From Candidatus Gastranaerophilales bacterium (GTDB lineage Bacteria; Cyanobacteriota; Vampirovibrionia; Gastranaerophilales; Gastranaerophilaceae): a stretch of DNA of 64,000 bases. A program made the translations under genes and the position numbers. Shown here piece after piece: positions 52,882 through 60,479 of the stretch (its first letter is position 1; every line of letters begins with the position of its first letter). The notes under the pieces are model-generated. The model worked only from the letters and a program-made list of their open reading frames with translations. It did not search any database and was not told the DNA's origin. The DNA is taken from positions 25,752-89,751 of the forward strand of contig CAAFYU010000067.1 in NCBI GenBank assembly GCA_900767135.1, in the 5' to 3' direction.

Positions 52882-52910
52882 ATGTTATTACTTGGTCGGT
52901 ATGTAATGTA

Positions 52911-54086
52911 TTACATTAGCCAGTTTTTAATTCTACCTGCGATATAGTCAAAACCTTTTATCATTCCAAGATTTTCGTCTTTTTGCTTTTTATTAAATAC
53001 TAAAATCGGCACATATTCTCTCGTGTGGTCTGTTCCCGGAACTGTCGGGTCACAGCCATGATCTGCCGTAATTATTAACAAGTCATCATCAGACATTGCA
53101 TCAATAATATCATCTACATAAGCATCAACCTCTTCAATTGCCTTACCATAGCCTTTTGCATCATTCCTGTGCCCGAAAAGCATATCTGTATCAACAAGAT
53201 TTGTAAAAATAAATGAATTTTCAGATTTAAACGGCTTGTTGTTCGGATATTCTATTTCATTAAGGTTTAGTTCGCCCTTAACTGCTTTCAAAGTCAATTC
53301 AAGCCCTTCCTTGTTGCTACCGGTGTGGATTGCGTGAGTAATTCCGGATTTTGAGAAAATATCTTCAATTTTTCCAATTCCGATTACTTTCATGCCTGCA
53401 TCTTTCAAGTCGTTCAAAACTGTGTGAGAAGGCACCATTGAATAATCTCTTCTGTCTTTTGAAATTCTTGTCGGTTTCCCATCAATAATTTTATATGGTC
53501 TTGCAATTACACGAGAAACATTCCAATCGCCTTCATCAAGAATTCGTCTGGCTGTTTCGCACCATTTGTAAAGCGTTTCCAATGGGATTAAATCTGTATC
53601 AACCGCAATTTGAAAAACGCTGTCTGCACTCGTATAAACAATCGGGAATTTCGTTTTATGATGTTCTTCATTTAATTCCGCAATGATTGCAGTACCGCTT
53701 GCCGGACGGTTTGCTAAAATCCCACCACAATTTGTTTCTTTAACAAATTCATCTACAAGCTCTTTCGGAAATCCGTTTGGAAAAGTTGCAAAAGGCTTTG
53801 CAGATATAAGTCCAGCCATTTCCCAGTGACCAGTTGTTGTGTCTTTACCTTTTGATTTTTCTTCCATAATCCCGTATTGAGCAGTAGGATTTTCAACTTT
53901 TTTTATACCCTTGTAGTCCTGAATATTTCCTAAACCCATTTTTTCCATATTAGGAACATTCAAACCATTATTATATTCACAAACATTCCTCAATGTATTG
54001 CATTCCGAAATGTCATTAAACTCTCGACAGTCAGGCATTGCACCTGTTCCCATTGAATCAATTACCATTACAATCGCTCTGTTCAT
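52911..54086 (-). CDS. deoB: Phosphopentomutase
   Basis: 391 residues, alkaline phosphatase-like superfamily. VIDSMGTGAMPD near the N-terminus, KGKDTTTGHWEM with the phosphorylated Thr, YTSADSVFQIA and ITADHGCDPTVPGTDHTREYVP with the metal-binding Asp/His set. It interconverts ribose 1-phosphate and ribose 5-phosphate (and the deoxy forms) in nucleoside salvage. It is followed at 36 bp upstream by the secreted protein of the same orientation. Confidence 0.95.
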   Translation of the reverse strand: MNRAIVMVIDSMGTGAMPDCREFNDISECNTLRNVCEYNNGLNVPNMEKMGLGNIQDYKGIKKVENPTAQYGIMEEKSKGKDTTTGHWEMAGLISAKPFATFPNGFPKELVDEFVKETNCGGILANRPASGTAIIAELNEEHHKTKFPIVYTSADSVFQIAVDTDLIPLETLYKWCETARRILDEGDWNVSRVIARPYKIIDGKPTRISKDRRDYSMVPSHTVLNDLKDAGMKVIGIGKIEDIFSKSGITHAIHTGSNKEGLELTLKAVKGELNLNEIEYPNNKPFKSENSFIFTNLVDTDMLFGHRNDAKGYGKAIEEVDAYVDDIIDAMSDDDLLIITADHGCDPTVPGTDHTREYVPILVFNKKQKDENLGMIKGFDYIAGRIKNWLM

Positions 54087-54122
54087 AATTTTACCCCTTT
54101 TCTTGACTTAATTTTAGCAATT

Positions 54123-54650
54123 TTAATCTGCAATGTCAATCACAGAAAAAGCATTAAAATCAATTCCACCATATATAATTTGAACATGATAATTGCCATG
54201 CGGAATAAGTTTGACAAAATTTATTGTATCTTCGCCAAAATCATTGTCTGTTTCCTCTGCTGGAAGTTTTGCAATCAAGCTGTGACCTTGATAAAGACTC
54301 AAATAAATTTTTCCGTCTTCCTCTTTGCCTTCCACCTGATAATGTCCAATCGGAATTATACCGTCACCGATTTTAAGATTTAACGGAATAACAAGCACAG
54401 GAAGCTCTTTGGAAGTATTGTTTATAATCTCGGTTTCGTTACTTTGTGAAAAATTTTCCCCTTTCGGAATATTTTTATCTTTTTTCTTTTTACCTCTTTT
54501 ACTGTCTAATGCTTTTTGAAAATCCTGATCACTAACAGCTTTTTGCCCATAAGTATTTTGATCCCCAAAATTATCCCATAAATCACCATCAGCAAAAACA
54601 ATATTGCCAGCAAAAATCAGTAACAAAGTATAGATAATAATTTTCTTCAT
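54123..54650 (-). CDS. Exported protein of unknown function
   Basis: 175 residues. A signal peptide (MKKIIIYTLLLIFAGNIVFA-DG) is clear. The mature part has a low-complexity Lys/Asn/Ser segment (SKRGKKKKDKN), then a beta-rich domain with PVLVIPLNLKIGDGIIPIGHYQVEG and FVKLIPHGNYHVQIIYGG. This resembles a small periplasmic or surface beta-domain; no family is assigned. It lies 36 bp upstream of deoB in the same direction. Confidence 0.7.
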   Translation of the reverse strand: MKKIIIYTLLLIFAGNIVFADGDLWDNFGDQNTYGQKAVSDQDFQKALDSKRGKKKKDKNIPKGENFSQSNETEIINNTSKELPVLVIPLNLKIGDGIIPIGHYQVEGKEEDGKIYLSLYQGHSLIAKLPAEETDNDFGEDTINFVKLIPHGNYHVQIIYGGIDFNAFSVIDIAD

Positions 54651-54864
54651 ATTTATATAATAACAATTTTTTCAAAAAAGTACACATCTTTTTATATGAA
54701 ATATTTTCATAAATAGTTGCTCAAATTATTAACCAAGATTGTTGCAAGGAAAAGTTTTACTCCTTCAATTAGGGAGAGGAAGAGAGAGGGTAAGCAATAT
54801 TATTTTATAAAGAGGTTGCCAAACGAGTCGTAATGGCAACATTTGCAATGGATTTAATCCACCC

Positions 54865-54893
54865 TTGATTTTATTTTTATCTGGTGCTACTAT
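54865..54893 (+). promoter_or_regulatory. pyrF promoter, near-leaderless
   Basis: TTGATT, 17-nt spacer, TACTAT ending 54893; ATG at 54903. Transcription would start at about 54900, leaving a 2-3 nt leader without an SD. The rest of 54651-54864 contains a purine-rich run GGGAGAGGAAGAGAG and no gene that I can see. Confidence 0.6.
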
Positions 54894-54902
54894 TTTGGTA
54901 AT

Positions 54903-55667
54903 ATGATTGAAACACCTAAAACAGCTAAAGACAGAATTATTTTAGCATTGGACGTTGACTGCTTAAAAGAAGCAGAAGCACTTGTAAAAGAATTAAAAGA
55001 TTATGTCGGTTATTTTAAAATTGGCCTACCGTTAATTGTAAACTACGGTTTTGAAGCTTTTCGCTTGTTAGAAGAACATGGTGCAAAGTGTTATTATGAC
55101 TGTAAATTCCACGATATTCCACATACAGTTCAAAAAGCTTGCATAAGTTTGGTAAAAAATAATATTGATTTTTTTAATGTTCACATTCAAGGTGGTTCGA
55201 AAATGACATCAGCTGTCGTTAAGACGTCACGTGCTTGTGCAAAGTCTATGGGCATTGAGCCGCCAACTATTTTGGGTGTAACTCTTTTATCAAGTTTTGG
55301 GCAAAAAACTTTAACAACAGAACTTTGTGTTGATAAAAATATTGAAGATTTTGTCTTGCAACTTGCAAAAGTTGCAAAAGAGACTGGGCTTGATGGCGTT
55401 GTTGCAAGTGCTGAAGAAGCACGAAGGATTCGTAAAGAAATAGGTGATGATTTTATAATTTTATGTCCTGCAACACGCCCGACTTGGTCTTCTGTAAACG
55501 ATCAAGTCAGAGTCGATACACCACGTGACGCAATTCTTGCAGGTGTTGACTTTATGGTTGTCGGACGACCGATTACATCAGCTGATGATAGAATTGGTGC
55601 CGCAAAACTTATTATTGATGAAATTGAAACAGCATTAGATGAAAAATATGCATTACAAAAAGTTTAA
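54903..55667 (+). CDS. pyrF: Orotidine 5'-phosphate decarboxylase
   Basis: 254 residues. LALDVDCLKEAEALVKEL, FKIGLPLI, the catalytic DCKFHDIPHTV (the family DxKxxD motif is Asp-Cys-Lys-Phe-His-Asp), and VVGRPIT near the C-terminus. It makes UMP from OMP. The product lengths and order are normal. There is no SD, consistent with the near-leaderless promoter. A terminator follows at 55727. Confidence 0.95.
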   Translation: MIETPKTAKDRIILALDVDCLKEAEALVKELKDYVGYFKIGLPLIVNYGFEAFRLLEEHGAKCYYDCKFHDIPHTVQKACISLVKNNIDFFNVHIQGGSKMTSAVVKTSRACAKSMGIEPPTILGVTLLSSFGQKTLTTELCVDKNIEDFVLQLAKVAKETGLDGVVASAEEARRIRKEIGDDFIILCPATRPTWSSVNDQVRVDTPRDAILAGVDFMVVGRPITSADDRIGAAKLIIDEIETALDEKYALQKV

Positions 55668-55726
55668 TAAAAGAATAACGATATCAATTCGCTTTTAGAT
55701 AAACTTAAAAAAATCTTATTTATAAC

Positions 55727-55758
55727 AAAAACAGGACTGATTTTCGGCCCTGTTTTTT
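55727..55758. terminator. Bidirectional terminator after pyrF
   Basis: Stem AAAAACAGG / CCTGTTTTTT around a 13-nt loop containing GATTTTCGG, T-runs on both strands, serving pyrF and the convergent LTxxQ gene. Confidence 0.85.
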
Positions 55759-55777
55759 GCTTTACTTGTATTTTTTA

Positions 55778-56368
55778 TTAGTCTTCCGGTGGTGGAGGTG
55801 GAAAATGACCTTCCGGTCTTGGGCCATTTGGTCCGAACATCGGTTGACCATTCTGTTTGCGTTTTTGTTCAAACTTTTTACGTCCCTCTTCTTTCATTTT
55901 TTTCAATTCTTTTAATTGTTTAGATGTTAAAATTGATTCAAATTCTTTCATGTTTTGCATTCTAAGCTCATGCATTCCACGTTTGAGGGCTCCAATTTCT
56001 TTTTGCAATTGCTCAATTTGAGCTTGTTTATCTCGTTCTAACAGCTTAGATTGTTTAATGCCTTCAATCTCACCACGTTTTTCTTTAAGCTTCGTCATAA
56101 GCGGTTGCATTTGCTCAAATCCTTTTTTGCGAATTGCTTCCGCTTTTGCCTTTTGCTCATTTGTCAATTTTAAACGTTTTTCAAATTCTGCATTTCTTTT
56201 TGCAAAATCTGGACCTTTGGGTGGTTTTTGGCAGTTGCAAGGAGCTTGTTTTTGACAGTTGCAATTTGGTTTTCCGCATTTGCAAGGAGGTTTAAAATCT
56301 GATGCGAATGCAGTGGTTGCTGTTGCAAAAACCAACAGTGCTGCCATAACTAATGATTTTTTTAGCAT
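55778..56368 (-). CDS. Exported Cys-rich LTxxQ/Spy-CnrX-type protein
   Basis: 196 residues. Signal peptide at 1-22. Immediately after it lies a Cys-rich stretch with six Cys at 29, 31, 36, 38, 44 and 46 (CKCGKPNCNCQK, CNCQK), a likely metal site. The helical body has two LTxxQ motifs, LTNEQ (68-72) and LTSKQ (about 142-146), as in Spy/CpxP and CnrX/ZraP, and a Pro-rich tail (PPPPPED). It follows the sigma gene by 20 bp, so it is probably part of the sigma regulon. It would act in the periplasm as a stress or metal sensor/chaperone. Confidence 0.85.
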   Translation of the reverse strand: MLKKSLVMAALLVFATATTAFASDFKPPCKCGKPNCNCQKQAPCNCQKPPKGPDFAKRNAEFEKRLKLTNEQKAKAEAIRKKGFEQMQPLMTKLKEKRGEIEGIKQSKLLERDKQAQIEQLQKEIGALKRGMHELRMQNMKEFESILTSKQLKELKKMKEEGRKKFEQKRKQNGQPMFGPNGPRPEGHFPPPPPED

Positions 56369-56388
56369 GTAATATCCTTTCTTTTTTA

Positions 56389-56886
56389 TTATAATAAGTC
56401 TTTCAATAGATTTGCCAACTCTTTTTTGGCATTATATAATCTGGATTTTATTGTACCGATAGGGCATTTTAGCTTGAATGCAGCTTCCTCATAGGTGTAA
56501 CCGTAGATTTCGCAAAGCATTACAACTTCTCTAAACTTTGGCTTGAGTGTGTCGATTGCCTCTGTTATTTGCCTTTGTCTTTCGTTTGAAATCACTTTGA
56601 GCTCGGGAGTAGATTTCTTGTCTTTGATAGTGCTCAAAACCTCATCATCGTTTGTTATTGCGTCCTGATTTCGTTTTTGAACCGATTTTAGGTAATCCTT
56701 TGATACATTTTTGGCAATAGTATTTATCCAGCTCTTAAAACTCCCTTGTTCTTTATATTTTTCAGAGTTTTTCCAAACTTTTACAAATACCTCTTGCTCT
56801 AAATCCTCATTTGTTTCTTTCGTAATAAGTCTTATAATACTTCTTACATTGTTTTGATTATTCTTTATTATTTCTTTGAAATTCAT
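56389..56886 (-). CDS. ECF sigma factor
   Basis: 165 residues, ECF type. Region 2 is at 20-75 (EDLEQEVFVKVWKN, then SFKSWINTIAKNVSKDYLK), region 4 at 110-160 (LKPKFREVVMLCEIYGYTYEEAAFKLKCPIGTIKSRLYNAKKEL). Only 3 nt separate it from the anti-sigma stop, and the LTxxQ gene follows. The three are therefore likely a self-regulated unit. Confidence 0.92.
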   Translation of the reverse strand: MNFKEIIKNNQNNVRSIIRLITKETNEDLEQEVFVKVWKNSEKYKEQGSFKSWINTIAKNVSKDYLKSVQKRNQDAITNDDEVLSTIKDKKSTPELKVISNERQRQITEAIDTLKPKFREVVMLCEIYGYTYEEAAFKLKCPIGTIKSRLYNAKKELANLLKDLL

Positions 56887-56889
56887 TAA

Positions 56890-57234
56890 CTATTCCACCA
56901 TCAATAAACCGTATGAATCAACCGGAAAGCCGAAATCTTCCGCACTTAATGTTGTCCCGTATTTAATGATATCAGAAACATTGGAATTAAGGTTTACAAC
57001 TCCTAAAACTGTTCCACTAAACAGAATTGCAAAAACAGCACATGCCATTTTTAATTTTGCAACTCCTTGGCGTTTCTTTATGTAATAGGGTTTAACTTCT
57101 TGCAGAAGACTTGATACATTATCCATTTGTTCTTGTTCTTTTTGGCAATCTTCACATTCTGCAATATGCTTTTTTAGCATTTCTTCGTTCCCGAACGTAA
57201 ATATAGCCTCATATTTTTTACATTTATCTGTCAT
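56890..57234 (-). CDS. Anti-sigma factor with N-terminal zinc finger
   Basis: 114 residues. HIAECEDC gives the zf-HC2 HxxxCxxC zinc-binding motif of anti-sigma domains (His23, Cys27, Cys30). One transmembrane helix at about 63-80 (MACAVFAILFSGTVLGVV) is followed by a short periplasmic tail. It would hold the ECF factor inactive at the membrane until the periplasmic signal arrives. It is first in the three-gene unit. An AGAGG SD precedes the ATG. Confidence 0.85.
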   Translation of the reverse strand: MTDKCKKYEAIFTFGNEEMLKKHIAECEDCQKEQEQMDNVSSLLQEVKPYYIKKRQGVAKLKMACAVFAILFSGTVLGVVNLNSNVSDIIKYGTTLSAEDFGFPVDSYGLLMVE

Positions 57235-57380
57235 TTTTGTAACCTCTATACTTATATAACGATAAAAATTTTTAAATGTTCATTTGCTAAAAAAGTTTTT
57301 TCATTTTATTATTACAAACGGTTAATATACTAGCAAAAATTTTTATTTACAGTTTTTACTAGCTTGGGAAAAAAGAATAA

Positions 57381-58046
57381 ATGGCTAATTTTAATACAAT
57401 TAAAAACATATGTAAAAAATTGGGCGAAAATAATAAACCGACATACGTTGTAATGTCAATTGCAGCTGTAAAAGGGATTTGCAGACCGACATTCACTATG
57501 ATGGACAAGAAAGAAAAGCCCGAAACAAAAAAATACACAGCATTGAGAGAAGGTTTGACAGAAGTAATCGCTATCCCTGTTTATTGGGGGTGTGGTGAGA
57601 TGGCTGCTAAATTTGGTAAATATGTTGTATCTAAAAGCATGGACAAAAAACTTGCGGCTCTTGAAGCTAAAGGCGAAAAATATACACCGGAAGTTAAACA
57701 AGCAATGAAAAATGCCTCAATTAAAAAAGGGCAAACAGGTTTGATGTTCATAGGTGTATGTACCGCGGCATTATTTGTAATTCCGGCAGTATGTTCTCTC
57801 GTGATTAAACCGATTATGAACGCAATTGGACTTAAAGCTCCAGATGATGACAAGAAATCTAAAACAAGTGACAAAAAATTGGATATTACGGAAGGTGTTA
57901 AGCCGGAACAAAAAGTCACCACTGTCCAAGCTCCACAAGTTCAAGTACCTCAACCAACTAAACAACCTGTAAAACAAATTGAAAAGCCACAAATGCAAAC
58001 CTTGTTTAATGGTACTGCATCAGGCATGAAAGTAGGTGGCTTATGA
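57381..58046 (+). CDS. Lineage-specific membrane-associated protein, tandem paralog 1
   Basis: 221 residues, no known family. CRPTFTMMDKKEKPETKKYTALREGL (residues ~31-57) is a conserved segment shared with the next gene. Hydrophobic stretches lie at about 60-75 and 118-140 (MFIGVCTAALFVIPAVCSLVIKP), so it is probably membrane-embedded; a basic/Lys tail with Val/Gln/Pro (VQAPQVQVPQPT) ends it. It overlaps the next ORF by 4 bp. A possible -10 TACTAG is visible upstream. Confidence 0.72.
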   Translation: MANFNTIKNICKKLGENNKPTYVVMSIAAVKGICRPTFTMMDKKEKPETKKYTALREGLTEVIAIPVYWGCGEMAAKFGKYVVSKSMDKKLAALEAKGEKYTPEVKQAMKNASIKKGQTGLMFIGVCTAALFVIPAVCSLVIKPIMNAIGLKAPDDDKKSKTSDKKLDITEGVKPEQKVTTVQAPQVQVPQPTKQPVKQIEKPQMQTLFNGTASGMKVGGL

Positions 58047-58708
58047 TATCAGCAATTTCCAGAGTAATTACAAATCCTACACTTGTCAGTGTTGCTCAAA
58101 ATACAAACGCATCTGTTGCTAGTGAAACAGTTTTGAAATCTGTTGGCAGACCAGGGTTTATTCTGATTGATAATGACATAGACCCTGCAACTAAAAAGTA
58201 TGCAGCTGCAAAAGAATTTTTATACCAAGCTACTTGTTTAGGTATTTATATGGCTCTTGTTGGGCCTGTATTTAAAAACGGTGCCTTTAAGTTAGCTAAA
58301 AAATTCGTTTACAAAGGAACGGAAGGTTTTGACAAGTTTAAAGGGTTAAGCGAATATCTCGCATATCACAAACTTGCAGATAAATCTTTAACTAACAGAA
58401 CTGCATCTTTGACAAAAGATCATTCTATTTTTAAATTTGATCATGATGGCTTACGTGAAGATTTGTTGAAACAAGAAAAACCTAATATGTATCCGCATAT
58501 TAAAGGTGCAATTGAACTTGGTAGCACAATCGGATCTGTTCTTGGGTTGGCAATTTTGGCTCCACAAGTTAGCCATGCATTTATTCACCCTGCTCTCAGA
58601 TTTTTAGGTTTGGAAGAAAAGAAGTCGAAGAAGGAAAATACTCAACCTCAGCAAAATCAAGTTGCATCAGAAAATGCAGAAGCAAAACACGTAGATACAA
58701 AAGTGTAA
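58043..58708 (+). CDS. Lineage-specific membrane-associated protein, tandem paralog 2
   Basis: 221 residues, same length as the preceding gene by coincidence or common ancestry. GRPGFILIDNDIDPATKKYAAAKEFL matches the upstream gene's CRPTFTMMD...PETKKYTALREGL (RPxF, D, PxTKKYxAxxE). Hydrophobic segments at about 65-82 and 155-175 and a Lys/Gln/Asn-rich tail. The ATGA overlap implies coupled translation and perhaps a hetero-oligomer. Function unknown. Confidence 0.72.
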   Translation: MISAISRVITNPTLVSVAQNTNASVASETVLKSVGRPGFILIDNDIDPATKKYAAAKEFLYQATCLGIYMALVGPVFKNGAFKLAKKFVYKGTEGFDKFKGLSEYLAYHKLADKSLTNRTASLTKDHSIFKFDHDGLREDLLKQEKPNMYPHIKGAIELGSTIGSVLGLAILAPQVSHAFIHPALRFLGLEEKKSKKENTQPQQNQVASENAEAKHVDTKV

Positions 58709-58740
58709 GTAAGTTTGTATTGTGTACAGTTGCAATTTGC

Positions 58741-58831
58741 GTCATTCTGAGGTTCTACTGAACCGAAAGAATCCAGCTACTATGTTTTCGAATTTCTACT
58801 CTGGATTGTTTCGCTAGTCGCTCACAATGAC
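58741..58831. repeat. GTCATTCTGAG-type inverted repeat
   Basis: 91 bp, from GTCATTCTGAG to CTCACAATGAC. The left half GAAAGAATCCAG pairs with CTGGATTGTTTC, with a loop of about 20 nt. The left arm recurs inside the permease gene at 19359. It is a dispersed hairpin element; no ORF. Confidence 0.7.
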
Positions 58832-58862
58832 GTAAATCGTTTCTATTTTGGAGTTTAACAAC

Positions 58863-59504
58863 CTAAACTCTTGTAGACATTCTGCTTTCGTAACTTCGGA
58901 TTGTTTCACCTTTAAGAACATGTTTAGAATAACTTTTCAGGCGATAATTTATGCTAGGCAATGTTTTGACTTCTTTTTGAAAATTACGATACATCGCTTT
59001 TTCACGTTCTTTTATTATTTCGTTAATATTTGGCTTAATAGCTTTTTTAGGTCTTACGTTTCTGGCAGAACGCATTACCATAAGTAATAATGCAATTGAA
59101 ATTATGCACCAAGCGACCCTGCCTTCCCCTACTACACTGCTTACAGTAATTGGGGCTGAATTCGGAGTTTCGAAAACAACATTTGCCTTAGCAATTGCCG
59201 GAGCTTCTATATAGATTTTTAACTCATTATTTTTTTCTGATTGAATAGCAAGTCCTTTGATTTTTGTTGTATTTTTGTACAAAGTTGTTATATCGGGCGA
59301 CTGCTTAATGCCTTTTAGATTAATGACAATTTTGTCCGGCGATTCAATTTCACGTTTAAGCTTTGCAACATCGTCTGAACGTAAAATAATAGATGTAACT
59401 CCGTCGTTATTGTCGATTACCAGCGAATTTAAAAAATTCTCTCCGGCAAAAGCACTAACACCGCTCATGATAATAATTAATGTAAGTAATATCTTTTTTA
59501 ACAT
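58863..59504 (-). CDS. Exported AMIN-like membrane protein
   Basis: 213 residues from the ATG at 59504, preferred because GAGGA lies 6 nt upstream. A signal/anchor at 1-22 is followed by an AMIN-like beta domain (about 30-130: SLVIDNNDGVTSIILRSDD, DKIVINLKGIK) and a second transmembrane segment at ~133-152 (WCIISIALLLMVMRS). The C-terminal 60 residues are strongly basic, probably cytoplasmic. It may link peptidoglycan-proximal sites to the cytoplasm, but the role is unknown. It is convergent with the tandem-paralog pair. Confidence 0.7.
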   Translation of the reverse strand: MLKKILLTLIIIMSGVSAFAGENFLNSLVIDNNDGVTSIILRSDDVAKLKREIESPDKIVINLKGIKQSPDITTLYKNTTKIKGLAIQSEKNNELKIYIEAPAIAKANVVFETPNSAPITVSSVVGEGRVAWCIISIALLLMVMRSARNVRPKKAIKPNINEIIKEREKAMYRNFQKEVKTLPSINYRLKSYSKHVLKGETIRSYESRMSTRV

Positions 59505-59628
59505 ATCCATTCCTCTACACATACACATTACTCGATATTTAGAGAACTCACATCAATCGAGAGTTCTAAGCATGTACTACTATGGATTGATAAATTTGTT
59601 AAGTATTGTAACAAACAAAATCCATGCT

Positions 59629-59660
59629 GAAATTCTGTTGTTTTAAATTTGTTTATATAA
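59629..59660 (+). promoter_or_regulatory. Putative GAAATT/TTTATATA-type promoter of the 59693 gene
   Basis: GAAATT (59629-59634), exactly 17 nt, TTTATATAA (59652-59660), then ATGTACACACGAGAG. The coiled-coil gene at 48274(-) has the same two boxes, spacing and downstream GTACA..GAGAG. Confidence 0.5.
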
Positions 59661-59692
59661 ATGTACACACGAGAGATTTAAAGGAGTACAAA

Positions 59693-60070
59693 ATGAGTGA
59701 TATGTTAGCAAAAACTTCACAACAAGAAGCAAGAATGAACAATATAAAGAGTACAAAACCTGCAAGTTCGGTTGAAACCTCAGGTGCTTTGGCTATGAAT
59801 AGACCGACAAGTCTTTTTACAACAAGGGTTTATGATATGTTTTCATCAAGCAATCCATTCTCAGTTGATTATTCTCAATATTCTGATTGCGGTGATACAG
59901 TTGCGTCTAACAGTGGTTTTCTAGGCGGGTTTGCAAGTGCATATTCAACTCTTTCTTCTTCGACAGGTGGTGATTGTGCTTCTTGTTCAGGTGGAAGCGA
60001 CGGCGGTTTCTCCGGTGGAGCAAGCACTTCTTCTTGTGGCTCATCTGGTGGTTTTTCATCAATGTGTTAA
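59693..60070 (+). CDS. Gly/Ser/Cys-rich small protein
   Basis: 125 residues from the ATG at 59693, with an AAGGAG SD 7 nt upstream. The first half is charged and Ser/Thr-rich, while residues 64-125 are Gly/Ser/Cys-rich with five Cys (SDCGDTVAS, GGDCASCSGGSDGG, SSCGSSGG, MC at the end). No signal peptide or RiPP modification enzyme nearby. The Cys/Gly/Ser tail could bind metal, be crosslinked, or be a modified peptide; none is shown. Terminator 43 bp downstream. Confidence 0.65.
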   Translation: MSDMLAKTSQQEARMNNIKSTKPASSVETSGALAMNRPTSLFTTRVYDMFSSSNPFSVDYSQYSDCGDTVASNSGFLGGFASAYSTLSSSTGGDCASCSGGSDGGFSGGASTSSCGSSGGFSSMC

Positions 60071-60112
60071 GAGTAAAAAAAGATTGAAAATAAGAAAAAG
60101 AAATACATTATT

Positions 60113-60141
60113 TGACGGTTCAAAAACCGTCATTTTTATTT
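60113..60141 (+). terminator. Terminator after the Gly/Ser/Cys-rich gene
   Basis: Stem TGACGGTT / AACCGTCA around CAAA, followed by TTTTTATTT. Confidence 0.85.
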
Positions 60142-60155
60142 ATAAATATAAAGTC

Positions 60156-60407
60156 ATGGACAAAAAATATTATACATATATTCTACTGACAGAACAAAAT
60201 ACATTATATTGTGGCTATACAGATGATGTCGAAAAACGTTTTCAAGCACACTTGGAAGGAAAAGGTGCAAAATATACAAAAAGCCATAAGCCTGTAAAAA
60301 TTCTTTATCAGTGTGAATTTGATACAAAATCCGACGCAATGAAGGAAGAAATACGAATAAAACATCTTTCTCGTAAAGCCAAATTAGATTTAATAAATGG
60401 TTTATAG
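60156..60407 (+). CDS. GIY-YIG domain protein (UPF0213/YhbQ-like)
   Basis: 83 residues from the ATG at 60156. YYTYILLTEQNTLYCGYTDD holds the GIY-YIG motif (YIL, CGYT). RFQAHLEGKGAKYTKSHKPVKILY completes the small nuclease domain. The family is a putative DNA endonuclease or repair-related protein with no fixed role. The ATG lies only 15 bp past the terminator of the upstream gene. Confidence 0.88.
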   Translation: MDKKYYTYILLTEQNTLYCGYTDDVEKRFQAHLEGKGAKYTKSHKPVKILYQCEFDTKSDAMKEEIRIKHLSRKAKLDLINGL

Positions 60408-60461
60408 ACTCTAAAAGTTTACCTTACCTTATTAATAATGAGTAATTTTCTTTTTTATTCA

Positions 60462-60470
60462 TGTTAAAAT
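60462..60470 (+). promoter_or_regulatory. Extended -10 promoter of the MFS gene, leaderless
   Basis: TG at 60462-60463 then TAAAAT at 60465-60470 (extended -10), ATG at 60480. No convincing -35 and no SD. Confidence 0.45.
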
Positions 60471-60479
60471 ATTTTTATT

